A DNA stretch of 64,000 bases from Sphingomonadaceae bacterium. GTDB taxonomy: Bacteria; Pseudomonadota; Alphaproteobacteria; Sphingomonadales; Sphingomonadaceae. The notes under the pieces were generated by a model. That model ran no database searches. It saw only the letters and a list, made by a program, of their open reading frames with translations, and was not told where the DNA came from. Where the stretch lies: NCBI GenBank assembly GCA_025056155.1, contig JANWWL010000004.1, forward strand, positions 434,001 to 498,000, given 5' to 3'. This document shows, in pieces, positions 21,794 to 30,051 of the stretch; positions within the stretch are counted from its first letter, which is position 1; each line of letters starts with the position of its first letter. Both the position numbers and the translations under genes were made by a program.

Positions 21794-22846
21794 TCAATCG
21801 AAGATGCGGGCCCAGCGCCGCGGCGTGCGGTTCTTCCAGGCCCCCCGGTGCCAGGCGTCGGATGCGAGCAGGGGCATGACCGAGCCCGCTTCGGCGAAGA
21901 CCATCTGCTCGACGGCGGTCGACACCTTGCCCCAGCTGGCCGCTTCCTTGAGAGTCGACGACGAACAGGCGCCGTCGCGCACGTCCGCCACCGTGATCTG
22001 GACGGCGTACTGGTGGGGCTCCACCCCCTCATGCCCTAGGATCTCGGCGCAAACCACCGTGTCCTGCACGAAGTTCTTCGGAACCCCGCCGCCCACCATC
22101 AGGAGCCCCGTGGTGCCAGCACGAATCTTGATTTCGGTGAGCTCACGGAAGTCGGCGATGGAATCCAGGGTGAGGTAGGGCTCGCCCGCCTTCATCCGGT
22201 CGGCCTGGTGCTTGACCAGGCCGAAGCCGGCCGATGAATCGGTGAAGGCCGGACAGAAGACGGGCACGTCGTGCTCGTAGGCGAGCTTGACCAGACTGTT
22301 CGCCTTCCGGCCGTGCTCCACGAGGTAGCGGCCCATCTCGCGGATGAAGGCGCGGCTGGAATAGGGCCGGGGGGGAAGCGTATCGGCAATCGCCGCCACG
22401 GTCAGGTCGCACTGCTGCAGCTCCTCCTCGTCGATATAGGTGTCGTAGATCCGGTCGATGTAGAGTGAGCGCAGCGTGTCGTCGTCGGGGATTTCCTTGG
22501 CCTGATAGTGGCGGAACCCCAAACCTTCGAAGAAGTCCATGTCGACGATCGTGGCGCCCGTGGCCACCACCACGTCGACCATGTTCGAGCGGACGAGCTC
22601 GGCGTACAGATCCATGCACCCGCCGGCCGACGTCGAGCCGGCGATGGCCAGGAAGATGGTGCAGTCCGGATCTTCCAGCATCCGGTTGTAGATCTGGGTC
22701 GCTCGCGCGAGGTCGCGGCTGGTGAAGCTCATGTGCGCCATCCGATCGATGATCGGCCGGGCGTCGAACTCGCGGATGTCGATGTGTTCCACCGTCTTGG
22801 CCAGCAGGTCGCGCTTGCGTTGGTCGTTGATGCGGCGTTCGCTCAT
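21794..22846 (-). CDS. Deoxyhypusine synthase-like protein, probable polyamine (homospermidine) enzyme
   Basis: A 350-residue member of the deoxyhypusine synthase family. Conserved stretches include FLAIAGSTSAGG near residue 80, DLYAELVRSNMVDVVVATGA, VPVFCPAFTDSSAGFG near 196, LLMVGGGVPKNF near 250 and the catalytic-lysine segment EAASWGKVS near 303. Bacteria lack eIF5A, and such proteins are thought to make homospermidine or related polyamines by aminobutyl transfer. The ornithine decarboxylase just upstream, which would supply putrescine, supports this. The start at 22846 follows GGAGCGATT. Substrate is inferred from family and neighbour. Confidence 0.8.
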   Translation of the reverse strand: MSERRINDQRKRDLLAKTVEHIDIREFDARPIIDRMAHMSFTSRDLARATQIYNRMLEDPDCTIFLAIAGSTSAGGCMDLYAELVRSNMVDVVVATGATIVDMDFFEGLGFRHYQAKEIPDDDTLRSLYIDRIYDTYIDEEELQQCDLTVAAIADTLPPRPYSSRAFIREMGRYLVEHGRKANSLVKLAYEHDVPVFCPAFTDSSAGFGLVKHQADRMKAGEPYLTLDSIADFRELTEIKIRAGTTGLLMVGGGVPKNFVQDTVVCAEILGHEGVEPHQYAVQITVADVRDGACSSSTLKEAASWGKVSTAVEQMVFAEAGSVMPLLASDAWHRGAWKNRTPRRWARIFD

Positions 22847-22918
22847 CGGGAATCGCTCCAACCGGGACGGGCACCCACGCCCTTGGCGTGGGTGCGAGGG
22901 TTTCGGCAACCTTCGGCG

Positions 22919-24124
22919 TCAGGCGCTGAGCCGGGTGGCTGCGGCGGCGGCCTCTGCGGCCTCGACCGGGATGAGCGAGGCAAGCGGCGGATCCGCGACG
23001 ATCGCCACCTCATGCTCGCCGAACCCGTTGAAGTCGGTGCGCATGGCCTGCCCGTAGGCGCCGATCTGGCCGAACTCGAGGTAATCGCCGGGGCCCACGT
23101 CGGCCGGCAGCGGGAAGGGGCCCTTCATGTGATCCATGTCGTCGCAGGTGGGCCCCCACAGCGTGAATTCGGCGAGCGGCGCCGTCGAGGGTTCGGGTCG
23201 CACCAGGCGCACCGGATACCGCCATCCCAGATGGGCGGCATCGAACAGCGAGCCGTAGGCGCCGTCGTTGATGAACAGCTCGTGACCGCGGCGCTTCTCC
23301 ACCCGCACGAGGAGCCCGGCGAAGTCGGCCGCCAGCGCCCGGCCCGGCTCGCACCAGAGCTCGGCCGAGTAGGAAACGGGCAGTGCCTCGAAGCCCCGCT
23401 CGATCACCGCGAAATAAGCGCCGAGCGGCGGCGGCTCGAGGCCCGGATAGCGGGAGGGAAAGCCCCCGCCGACGTCGATCACGTCGACCGTCACGCCGGA
23501 GGCCACGATCGCGGCCCGCACGTAGGCAAGGGCATCCGCATAGGCCTGAGGGCTCATGGCCTGCGAGCCGACGTGGAAACAGATGCCCAACGTGTCCGCG
23601 ACCTGGCGGGCGGCCATCAGCAGCGCGGGCGCTTCCGCCACCCCGATCCCGAACTTGGCTCCGAGGCTCAGCTTCGAGTGGGCCGAGGAGACCCTGAGGC
23701 GCACGCAGAGCGCCAGATCGCCGGCCGGCGTGCCGTCGGCCCTGGCCGTGGCGCGCACGATCTTGGCCAGCTCTTCGGGGCTGTCGAGCGCGAAGATGCG
23801 CACCCCCAGCCGATGGTAGGCCTCGTGGATCGCCTCCTCGGCCTTCACGGGGTGCATGAAGGCGAGCTCGGACTGGGGCAGGAGGCCGCGCACCAGCCGC
23901 GCTTCGGCCAGCGAGGCCACGTCGAACTGGCGGATGCCACCCGCCCACAGGTGCCGCAGGAGCAGCGCGTCGGGATTGGCCTTCACGGCGTAGAAGCTGC
24001 GGCCGGGAAAGTGGCGGACGAAGTAGCGTGCTGCGGCTTCGGCCGCGTGCGGGCGAAGAAGCATCACCGGCCGGGAGGGCCGGAGCGAGAGCGCTACCCC
24101 CAGCGCGTGATGATGCGCGTGCAA
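22919..24124 (-). CDS. Type III PLP-dependent decarboxylase, ornithine decarboxylase-like
   Basis: Probably decarboxylates ornithine (or lysine) to putrescine (or cadaverine). The 401-residue protein has the alanine-racemase-fold barrel with the PLP lysine in YAVKANP near residue 47, CFHVGSQ near 180, DVGGGFPSRYPG near 216, the phosphate-binding ELWCEPGRAL near 260 and the catalytic Cys in GPTCDD near 328. I chose a TTG start at 24124 because GGAGG lies 9 bases upstream and the length fits the family. An ATG at 24202 in frame would add 26 unlikely residues. The DHS-like gene follows 72 bp downstream and an ACP gene precedes it. Confidence 0.85.
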   Translation of the reverse strand: MHAHHHALGVALSLRPSRPVMLLRPHAAEAAARYFVRHFPGRSFYAVKANPDALLLRHLWAGGIRQFDVASLAEARLVRGLLPQSELAFMHPVKAEEAIHEAYHRLGVRIFALDSPEELAKIVRATARADGTPAGDLALCVRLRVSSAHSKLSLGAKFGIGVAEAPALLMAARQVADTLGICFHVGSQAMSPQAYADALAYVRAAIVASGVTVDVIDVGGGFPSRYPGLEPPPLGAYFAVIERGFEALPVSYSAELWCEPGRALAADFAGLLVRVEKRRGHELFINDGAYGSLFDAAHLGWRYPVRLVRPEPSTAPLAEFTLWGPTCDDMDHMKGPFPLPADVGPGDYLEFGQIGAYGQAMRTDFNGFGEHEVAIVADPPLASLIPVEAAEAAAAATRLSA

Positions 24125-24182
24125 CTCAAGGGACCTCCACAGGACAAGAGACCGACACGGCTGCCTTGCGGTGGAAGTCCCA

Positions 24183-24220
24183 TGGGGCAGCGGTGCGCGC
24201 ATATGGTGCGCCGGGCCCCA
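24183..24220 (-). other. Stem-loop in the leader of the ornithine decarboxylase gene
   Basis: On the minus strand TGGGGC pairs with GCCCCA (24220-24215 with 24188-24183). Inside it GCGCA pairs with TGCGC around CCATA. It lies about 60 nt before the TTG start. It could be a regulatory leader or a second terminator of the ACP transcript; no known riboswitch fits. Confidence 0.3.
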
Positions 24221-24231
24221 ATGTAAAGGGG

Positions 24232-24257
24232 AAAAACGCGGCCCGCCCTCAGGGGCG
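24232..24257 (-). terminator. Possible terminator of the ACP gene
   Basis: CGCCC-CTGA-GGGCG (24257-24244) overlaps the ACP stop codon, and a run of five T follows after 7 bases (24236-24232). The stem is only 5 bp, so read-through into the decarboxylase gene is likely. Confidence 0.35.
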
Positions 24258-24548
24258 ACGGCTTGCCACGAATGCAGCCAGGGTGCCCACGGTGGCGAAC
24301 AGGCCGGCAGTCACGTCCTCGTCGTCGATCAGGATGCCGAACCGGTCCTCGAGCGCCGTAAGCACCGTGGCGACCGCCATGGAGTCGAGCTCGGGCAGCT
24401 GGCCGAACAGCGGCGTGTCGGCCGACAGCCCACCCGCCACCTCGGGGCTCAAGAGCAGGGCGTCAGCCAGCACCTGCACCACGGCCGCCACGATCGCCGG
24501 ATCCACGTCTTCGGGTTCCCTGGGCCACGCCCGCGCCCGGCTCGCCAT
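24249..24548 (-). CDS. Acyl carrier protein
   Basis: A 99-residue stand-alone carrier protein. The phosphopantetheine serine is in PELDSMAV near residue 55, followed by the helix LTALEDRFGILIDDEDV. This is not the fatty-acid AcpP form, whose motif is DSLD. The LDSMA form is common beside exosortase/EPS genes and in small secondary pathways. GGAAGGAG precedes the ATG. It lies upstream of, and on the same strand as, the decarboxylase and DHS-like genes, but whether they work together is unknown. Confidence 0.85.
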   Translation of the reverse strand: MASRARAWPREPEDVDPAIVAAVVQVLADALLLSPEVAGGLSADTPLFGQLPELDSMAVATVLTALEDRFGILIDDEDVTAGLFATVGTLAAFVASRRP

Positions 24549-24584
24549 CGCTCCTTCCCCTCACCCGGCCGCAGGGCCGGTTCG

Positions 24585-24613
24585 TTTACACCCGTGCCTG
24601 GCCCGCCTATCGC
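24585..24613 (+). promoter_or_regulatory. Candidate promoter of dapF, probably giving a leaderless mRNA
   Basis: TTTACA (24585-24590), 17 bp, TATCGC (24608-24613). The GTG start of dapF is only 6 bp after the -10, so transcription would start at or next to the start codon. No ribosome-binding site lies in that gap. Confidence 0.45.
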
Positions 24614-24619
24614 GCCGCC

Positions 24620-25408
24620 GTGCCCGTCCCCTTCGTCAAGATGCACGGCCTTGGCAACGACTTCGTCGTGTTCGACGCGCGCCGTCAGCCCGTTCCCCTC
24701 GACGCCGACCGCGTGCGGCGCCTGTGCGATCGACGCCTCGGCATCGGCTGCGACCAGCTGTTCCGGCTGGAGCCCAGCGATCGCGCGGACATGTTCCTGA
24801 GGATCTGGAACCCCGACGGTTCGGAATCGGGCGCCTGCGGGAACGGCACGCGGTGCGTGGCCGCCTTGACCGGCGCCCGCCGCATCGAGACGGCGGGCGG
24901 CCTCCTTGAGGTGGAGGGAGGGGCGGCCCATGCGGTGGTGATGGGTCGGCCGAACTTCGCCTGGCAGGCGGTGCCACTCGCCGAGCCGCTGCCCACCGAT
25001 CCCCTGCCGGTGGGCTGGGGTCCCCTTGAGCGGCCCTTCGCCCTGTCGATGGGCAACCCCCACGTCGTGGCGGTGGTGGACGACCCCGACCGCGTGCCGC
25101 TCGGCGAGCTGGGGCCCCTGATCGAGCGTGACCCGCTGTTTCCGGAACGCGTGAACGTCGGGGTGGCCGCCGTCGAGACTCCGCGCCGCATCCGCCTGAA
25201 GGTGTGGGAGCGTGGTGCGGGGCTGACCCCCGCCTGCGGATCGGCGGCGTGCGCCGCCTTCGCGGTCGCCCGGCGCCTGCGCCGGGTGGAGCCTCGGGCC
25301 ACGGTTGCGCTACCCGGAGGAGAACTCGAGGTGCGCGAGCGCCCGGACGGCGCGCTGGTCCTGGCTGGGCCGGTGGCGATCGTCTTCCGCGGCGAAATCG
25401 AGCTTTGA
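24620..25408 (+). CDS. dapF: Diaminopimelate epimerase
   Basis: Converts LL- to meso-diaminopimelate for lysine and peptidoglycan. The 262-residue protein starts VPFVKMHGLGNDFVVFD after a GTG. Both catalytic cysteines are seen: ESGACGNGTRC near residue 72 and TPACGSAACA near 205. IGCDQLF and SMGNPHVV are also typical. ftsY follows 49 bp later. In many relatives mtaB lies between dapF and ftsY; it is absent here. Confidence 0.97.
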   Translation: MPVPFVKMHGLGNDFVVFDARRQPVPLDADRVRRLCDRRLGIGCDQLFRLEPSDRADMFLRIWNPDGSESGACGNGTRCVAALTGARRIETAGGLLEVEGGAAHAVVMGRPNFAWQAVPLAEPLPTDPLPVGWGPLERPFALSMGNPHVVAVVDDPDRVPLGELGPLIERDPLFPERVNVGVAAVETPRRIRLKVWERGAGLTPACGSAACAAFAVARRLRRVEPRATVALPGGELEVRERPDGALVLAGPVAIVFRGEIEL

Positions 25409-25457
25409 GACGGGCCGGGCGCGTGCGCTCGTGCCCCACCACGACCGGGCCCCGCCC

Positions 25458-26396
25458 ATGAGCGAGACCACGACCGAAGCCTCGTTCCTGGCGCGCCTGC
25501 GCGATGGCCTCCGGCAGACCGGGCGCCGCCTGGCGGAGCAGCTGTCGCTCCTCGCCGGGGGTGGTCGCATCGCTGCAGAGGATCTCGAGGAGATCGAGGA
25601 GGCGTTGATCGCGGCCGACCTGGGGCCGGCCGTGGCGGCCCGCATCACCGAGGCGCTGCAGGAAAGCCGCGTGATCGGCGAACTCACGCCCGAGCGCGTG
25701 CGGGAGGTGGCCGCCCGCGAGATCCTGGCCCTGCTGGGACCCTTGGCCCGCCCGCTCGAGATCACGGCCTTTCCTCGCCCCCACGTGATCCTGGTGGTGG
25801 GGGTGAACGGCACGGGGAAGACGACGACGATCGCCAAGCTGGGCTACCTGTTCCGCGAAGCCGACTACGAGGTGATGTTCGCCGCCGGGGACACGTTCCG
25901 CGCGGCGGCCGTGGAGCAACTTCAGGTGTGGGGGGAGCGGCTGGGCGTGCCGGTGGTGACCCGACCGCCGGGGGCGGATGCGGCGGGGCTGGTGTTCGAC
26001 GCGCATGCCGAAGCGCGTGCCAAGGGCGTCGACGTGTTGCTGATCGACACGGCCGGCCGGCTGCAGAACAAGCAGGGCCTTATGGACGAGCTCGCCAAGA
26101 TCCGCCGGGTGATCGGGCGGCAGGACCCCACGGCACCGCACGATACGGTGCTGGTTCTGGACGCCACCACCGGCCAGAACGCGCTTTCCCAGGTGGAAGT
26201 GTTTCGCGAGGTGGCCGGCGTGACGGGGCTCGTGATGACCAAGCTCGACGGCACGGCGCGCGGTGGCGTGCTGGTCGCCCTGGCCGAACGCTTCCGACTG
26301 CCGGTGCATGCGCTGGGGGTGGGTGAGCGGCCAGGGGACTTGCGCCCGTTCGACCCCCGGGTCTTCGCCCGCGCGCTGGTGGGGCTGGAGGCATGA
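25458..26396 (+). CDS. ftsY: Signal recognition particle receptor FtsY
   Basis: GTPase that docks SRP-ribosome complexes at SecYEG. The 312-residue form has the NG domain and almost no acidic A domain, as in many alphaproteobacteria. Seen are the N-domain helix EDLEEIEEALIAADLG near residue 38, P-loop GVNGTGKTTT near 115, DTFRAAAVEQL near 140, DTAGR near 197 and TKLDGTARGG near 262. The start is the ATG at 25458. ispZ overlaps its stop by 4 bp (ATGA). Confidence 0.97.
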   Translation: MSETTTEASFLARLRDGLRQTGRRLAEQLSLLAGGGRIAAEDLEEIEEALIAADLGPAVAARITEALQESRVIGELTPERVREVAAREILALLGPLARPLEITAFPRPHVILVVGVNGTGKTTTIAKLGYLFREADYEVMFAAGDTFRAAAVEQLQVWGERLGVPVVTRPPGADAAGLVFDAHAEARAKGVDVLLIDTAGRLQNKQGLMDELAKIRRVIGRQDPTAPHDTVLVLDATTGQNALSQVEVFREVAGVTGLVMTKLDGTARGGVLVALAERFRLPVHALGVGERPGDLRPFDPRVFARALVGLEA

Positions 26397-26965
26397 GGGA
26401 GGAACCTGCCCGGCCCGAGCCGTCGGCTGGGCTTCGCCTGGCGATCGAGGCAGGCCCGCTGCTCGTCTTCCTGCTGGCCTACATGGTGCGCGACCTCTTC
26501 GCGGCCACGGCCGCCTTCATGGGGGCGTTCGCCCTGGCGCTGGTGGCAAGCCGCGCGCTGATGGGCCGAGTGCCCGCGGCCATGTGGTTCTCGGCCGCCC
26601 TGGTGACGGTGATGGGCTTGCTGACCCTGGCGCTTCGCGACGAGACCTTCATCAAGATGAAGCCCACCGTGCTGTTCGGAAGCCTTGGTGGCCTCCTTGC
26701 GGTGGCCGGGCTTTTGGGGCGCAACATTCTCCAGCGGTGGCTGGGGCCGGCGTTGCCCGGCCTTGCGCCCGCCGGCTGGGCGGGGCTGCAATGGCGCTGG
26801 TCTCTGTTCCTGCTGGCACTGGCCTTGACGAACGAGGTCCTGTGGCGATCCTTTCCGACCACCGTGTGGGTGCACTTCAAGACCTGGGGGGATACGGCGC
26901 TTACGCTTCTGTTCGCGGCAGCCCAGCTGCCTTTCCTCCGCCGGCACGGTCTGAAGCTGGAGTAG
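26393..26965 (+). CDS. ispZ: Inner-membrane septation protein A (IspZ/YciB family)
   Basis: A 190-residue integral membrane protein with about five hydrophobic helices. Family marks are GPLLVFLLAY near residue 21, DETFIKMKPTVLFG near 84, and NEVLWRSFPTTVWVHFKTWG near 145. YciB proteins affect cell shape and septation in enterics; the molecular role is unclear. Translationally coupled to ftsY through the ATGA overlap. Confidence 0.92.
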   Translation: MREEPARPEPSAGLRLAIEAGPLLVFLLAYMVRDLFAATAAFMGAFALALVASRALMGRVPAAMWFSAALVTVMGLLTLALRDETFIKMKPTVLFGSLGGLLAVAGLLGRNILQRWLGPALPGLAPAGWAGLQWRWSLFLLALALTNEVLWRSFPTTVWVHFKTWGDTALTLLFAAAQLPFLRRHGLKLE

Positions 26966-26970
26966 GCTTC

Positions 26971-27645
26971 GTGCCGGGCGCGGAGGACCTCGCCCAGGTT
27001 CACGCGCGGCTCAAGGACCGGCAGCGGGCGGAGCGAGACCGACATCCCCGCGCCATGGATCTGAGGGTGCACCGCGCGCTCAGTTGGCTGGGGCGGGCCG
27101 CCCAAGAGGCCGACGACGACGACGTGCGCTTCATCCTGCTGTGGGTGGCCTTCAATGCGGCCTTCGCCGCCGACCTGGGCGGCGGGCGGCTATCCACCCG
27201 TGACGAGGTGAAGGCGTTCTTCGAACGGGTGTGCCGGCTGGATGCCCAAGGTCGGGTCTACGCTGCGGTCTGGACGCGCTTCTCGCAGGAAATCCGCCTG
27301 TTCCTGGGCAATCCCTACGTGTTCCCGCCGTTCTGGGCGCACCACAACGGCGAGCCCGGCTATGCCGACTGGGAAGAGCGGCTGAACACGGAACGCCGGG
27401 CGGCCTGGAGCTGTCTGGCACAAAAGGACACGGCCGGGGTGCTCCGTCTGCTGTTCGAGCGGCTTTACGTGCTGAGGAACCAGTTGGTGCACGGCGGGGC
27501 CACGTGGGCGAGCTCGGTCAACCGGCAGCAGGTGCGGGACGGTGCTGCGATCCTCGGCACTCTGGTGCCCCTGTTCGTCGAGGTGATGCTCGACCATCCG
27601 CACGAGGACTGGGGCCGGCCCTATTACCCGGTGGTCGAGGCCTGA
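26971..27645 (+). CDS. HEPN-like domain protein
   Basis: A 224-residue protein that I recognise as HEPN-like. Helices with FILLWVAFNAAFAADL near residue 51 are followed by LFERLYVLRNQLVHGG near 160, where RN-x3-H (residues 169-174) is the catalytic motif of HEPN ribonucleases. The first 30 residues are charged and probably helical. The GTG at 26971 follows GGAGTAGG closely and starts 5 bp after ispZ, so it joins the ftsY-ispZ unit. An ATG at 27055 is an alternative. HEPN proteins act as toxins, abortive-infection or RNA-processing nucleases; no partner antitoxin gene is seen. Confidence 0.65.
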   Translation: MPGAEDLAQVHARLKDRQRAERDRHPRAMDLRVHRALSWLGRAAQEADDDDVRFILLWVAFNAAFAADLGGGRLSTRDEVKAFFERVCRLDAQGRVYAAVWTRFSQEIRLFLGNPYVFPPFWAHHNGEPGYADWEERLNTERRAAWSCLAQKDTAGVLRLLFERLYVLRNQLVHGGATWASSVNRQQVRDGAAILGTLVPLFVEVMLDHPHEDWGRPYYPVVEA

Positions 27646-27722
27646 AGGGGGCCGCTCGCCCGATTTCAGAGGTGCCGGCGGGGCCGGTCCGGGCTAGGGG
27701 GAAGGCACGGAGGAGACGGGCC

Positions 27723-29156
27723 ATGCGCGAGGCGTTCCGGTTCTACATCGACGGCGAGTGGGTCGAGCCGGTGGAGGGCGTTCGTCCGCTCGAGGTGATC
27801 AACCCGGCGACCGAACGGCCCATGGGGCGGATCGCCCTGGGCACGGCCGCTGACGTCGACCGGGCCGTCAAGGCCGCTGCGGCCGCCTTCCCCGCCTTCG
27901 CCCGCACGACCCGGCAGGAGCGGCTCGAGCTTCTGGAAGCCGTGCTGGCGGAATACCAGAAGCGCTACGCCGAGATCGCGGCCGTGATCACCGAGGAGAT
28001 GGGGGCCCCCTCGTGGCTGGCGCAGCAGGCCCAGGCGGCCCTCGGGGCCGGCCACCTGCAGACGGCGATCGCGGTGCTGCGCGACTACCGCTTCGAGGAG
28101 GAGCGGGGCACCACGCTCATCCTGAAGGAGCCCGTGGGGGTGTGCGGCTTCATCACGCCCTGGAACTGGCCCATCAACCAGATCGCCTGCAAGGTCGCCC
28201 CCGCCCTGGCGGTGGGCTGCACGATGGTGCTGAAGCCTTCGGAAGTGGCACCCTTCAACGCCGTCATCTGGGCCGAGGTGATGCATGCGGCCGGCGTGCC
28301 CAAGGGCGTCTTCAACCTGGTGAACGGTGACGGGCCCACCGTGGGGGCAGCGATCGCAGCGCACCCCCTGGTCGACATGGTGAGCTTCACGGGGTCGACC
28401 CGGGCCGGGATCGAGGTGGCGCGCACGGCAGCCCCCACGGTCAAGCGCGTGCACCAGGAGCTGGGTGGGAAGTCGCCCAACATCATCCTGCCCTCGGCCG
28501 ACCTGGCCAAGGCCGTGGCCGGCGGCGTGCAGGCGATGATGTTGAACTCGGGCCAGAGCTGCAACGCGCCCAGCCGGATGTTCGTGCCGCGGCCCCGCCT
28601 GGAGGAAGCGAAGGCCATCGCCAAGTCAACCGCCGAGGGGATGAGCGTGGGCGATCCCAAGGGCAACCACCGCCTGGGCCCCGTCGTGTCTAAGACGCAG
28701 TTCGATCGCATCCAGGGCTACATCGCGAAGGGGATCGAGGAAGGAGCAACGCTGGTGACGGGCGGGCTCGGCCGTCCGGAGGGGCTGGAGGTGGGCTACT
28801 ATGTCCGGCCGACGGTCTTCGCCGACGTGCGCAACGACATGACCATCGCGCGCGAGGAGATCTTTGGCCCCGTGCTGTGCATGCTGGCCTACGACACCGT
28901 GGACGAGGCCATCGCGCTGGGCAACGACACGCCCTACGGCCTGGCGGCGTACGTCCAGGGGGCGCCCGAGGAAGCGCGCGAAGTGGCTCGGCGCCTGCGG
29001 GCGGGCCAGGTGACGCTGAATGGAGCGGGCGTCGACCTGATGGCACCCTTCGGCGGCTACAAGCAGTCGGGCAACGGCCGGGAGTGGGGGGACCACGCCT
29101 TCGCCGAGTTCCTCGAAACCAAGGCCGTGATCGGCTGGGGGGCGGCGGCCGCCTGA
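27723..29156 (+). CDS. NAD(P)-dependent aldehyde dehydrogenase
   Basis: Oxidises an aldehyde to an acid. The 477-residue protein is a full member of the ALDH superfamily: FITPWNWPINQIACKVAPAL near residue 143, FTGSTRAG near 221, the general base in ELGGKSPN near 246, the nucleophile in GQSCNAPSRM near 280, and EEIFGPVLCMLAY near 380. GGAGGAGAC precedes the ATG. Substrate is not evident. The metallophosphoesterase gene begins 1 bp after its stop. Confidence 0.93.
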   Translation: MREAFRFYIDGEWVEPVEGVRPLEVINPATERPMGRIALGTAADVDRAVKAAAAAFPAFARTTRQERLELLEAVLAEYQKRYAEIAAVITEEMGAPSWLAQQAQAALGAGHLQTAIAVLRDYRFEEERGTTLILKEPVGVCGFITPWNWPINQIACKVAPALAVGCTMVLKPSEVAPFNAVIWAEVMHAAGVPKGVFNLVNGDGPTVGAAIAAHPLVDMVSFTGSTRAGIEVARTAAPTVKRVHQELGGKSPNIILPSADLAKAVAGGVQAMMLNSGQSCNAPSRMFVPRPRLEEAKAIAKSTAEGMSVGDPKGNHRLGPVVSKTQFDRIQGYIAKGIEEGATLVTGGLGRPEGLEVGYYVRPTVFADVRNDMTIAREEIFGPVLCMLAYDTVDEAIALGNDTPYGLAAYVQGAPEEAREVARRLRAGQVTLNGAGVDLMAPFGGYKQSGNGREWGDHAFAEFLETKAVIGWGAAAA

Positions 29157-29157
29157 C

Positions 29158-30051
29158 GTGCGTTCGCCGCGGGGCCGGTTCCTCCGCCGGCTCGCGGTGG
29201 GGCTTGGGCTCTTCGCTCTCCCTCCGATGGCCGGGGCGTCGTGGGGTTTCCTCGAGGCCCGGCGCGATCCCGTGGTCGTCCGCCACCGGGCGGCGTTGGC
29301 GGGCCTTCCCCCCGGGCCGCGGCTGAAGGTCGTGCTGCTGTCGGACCCCCACGCCGGCAGCTGGGACATGCCCTATCGGCGCCTCGATCGCATCGTGGCC
29401 CAAGTCAACGCCCTGGAACCCGACCTGGTGCTGCTGGCCGGCGACTATTTCGCCATCCACCGGATCGGCCAGCCGCCCGAGCGCGACCTCGTGCGCGCAC
29501 TTCGTCCGCTGGCGGGCCTTCGCGCCCGCTTCGGGGTTTGGGCGGTGCGCGGCAATCACGACAACGCGTGGACGCACCGCATCTTCGCCCAGCAGGCCAG
29601 CCCCGTCCTGCTCGTCAATCGCTGGGTTCGCGCCGGTCCGGTCGTGGTGGCCGGGATCGATTCGAGTTCCCTGTCGTCGGATCCCGCCCGCGCGCTGGCG
29701 GGCGTTCCGGCCGACCGGCCGCTCATTGTGCTGGTCCACGAACCGGAACAGGCCCTGGCGTTGCCGCCGCTTGAACGCCGGGCGGGCACCCTGGTGCTGG
29801 CGGGCCACACCCACGGCGGCCAGGTGTGCCTTCCCCTGCTCGGCTGCCCCGTCACCTGGCGCGAGGGGCCTTATCCATGTCGGCGCGGCTGGTGTCGGCT
29901 CGGAGGACACGCCGTGCTGGTGACGTCGGGCGTGGGCACCTCCACCGTGCCGCTGCGGATCGGCGTGCCGCCCGAGGTCGTCGAGCTCCGTCTCTATCCC
30001 GCCGGGGGAAGGAACTCGGGCACCGACAGATACCGTTCACCCGTGTCATAG
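29158..30051 (+). CDS. Metallophosphoesterase, YkuE/UDP-diacylglucosamine pyrophosphatase-like fold
   Basis: A 297-residue calcineurin-like phosphoesterase. The N-terminus ([19 protein letters not shown]) is a membrane anchor or Tat-like signal. Metal-binding motifs are in order: LSDPHAG near 61 (D.H), GDYF near 94, GNHDN near 132, VHEPE near 197 and GHTHGG near 215. The start is GTG at 29158. The gene probably acts on a phosphodiester at the envelope, but the substrate is unknown. Its 3' end overlaps the convergent cysK gene by 58 bp. Confidence 0.85.
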   Translation: MRSPRGRFLRRLAVGLGLFALPPMAGASWGFLEARRDPVVVRHRAALAGLPPGPRLKVVLLSDPHAGSWDMPYRRLDRIVAQVNALEPDLVLLAGDYFAIHRIGQPPERDLVRALRPLAGLRARFGVWAVRGNHDNAWTHRIFAQQASPVLLVNRWVRAGPVVVAGIDSSSLSSDPARALAGVPADRPLIVLVHEPEQALALPPLERRAGTLVLAGHTHGGQVCLPLLGCPVTWREGPYPCRRGWCRLGGHAVLVTSGVGTSTVPLRIGVPPEVVELRLYPAGGRNSGTDRYRSPVS

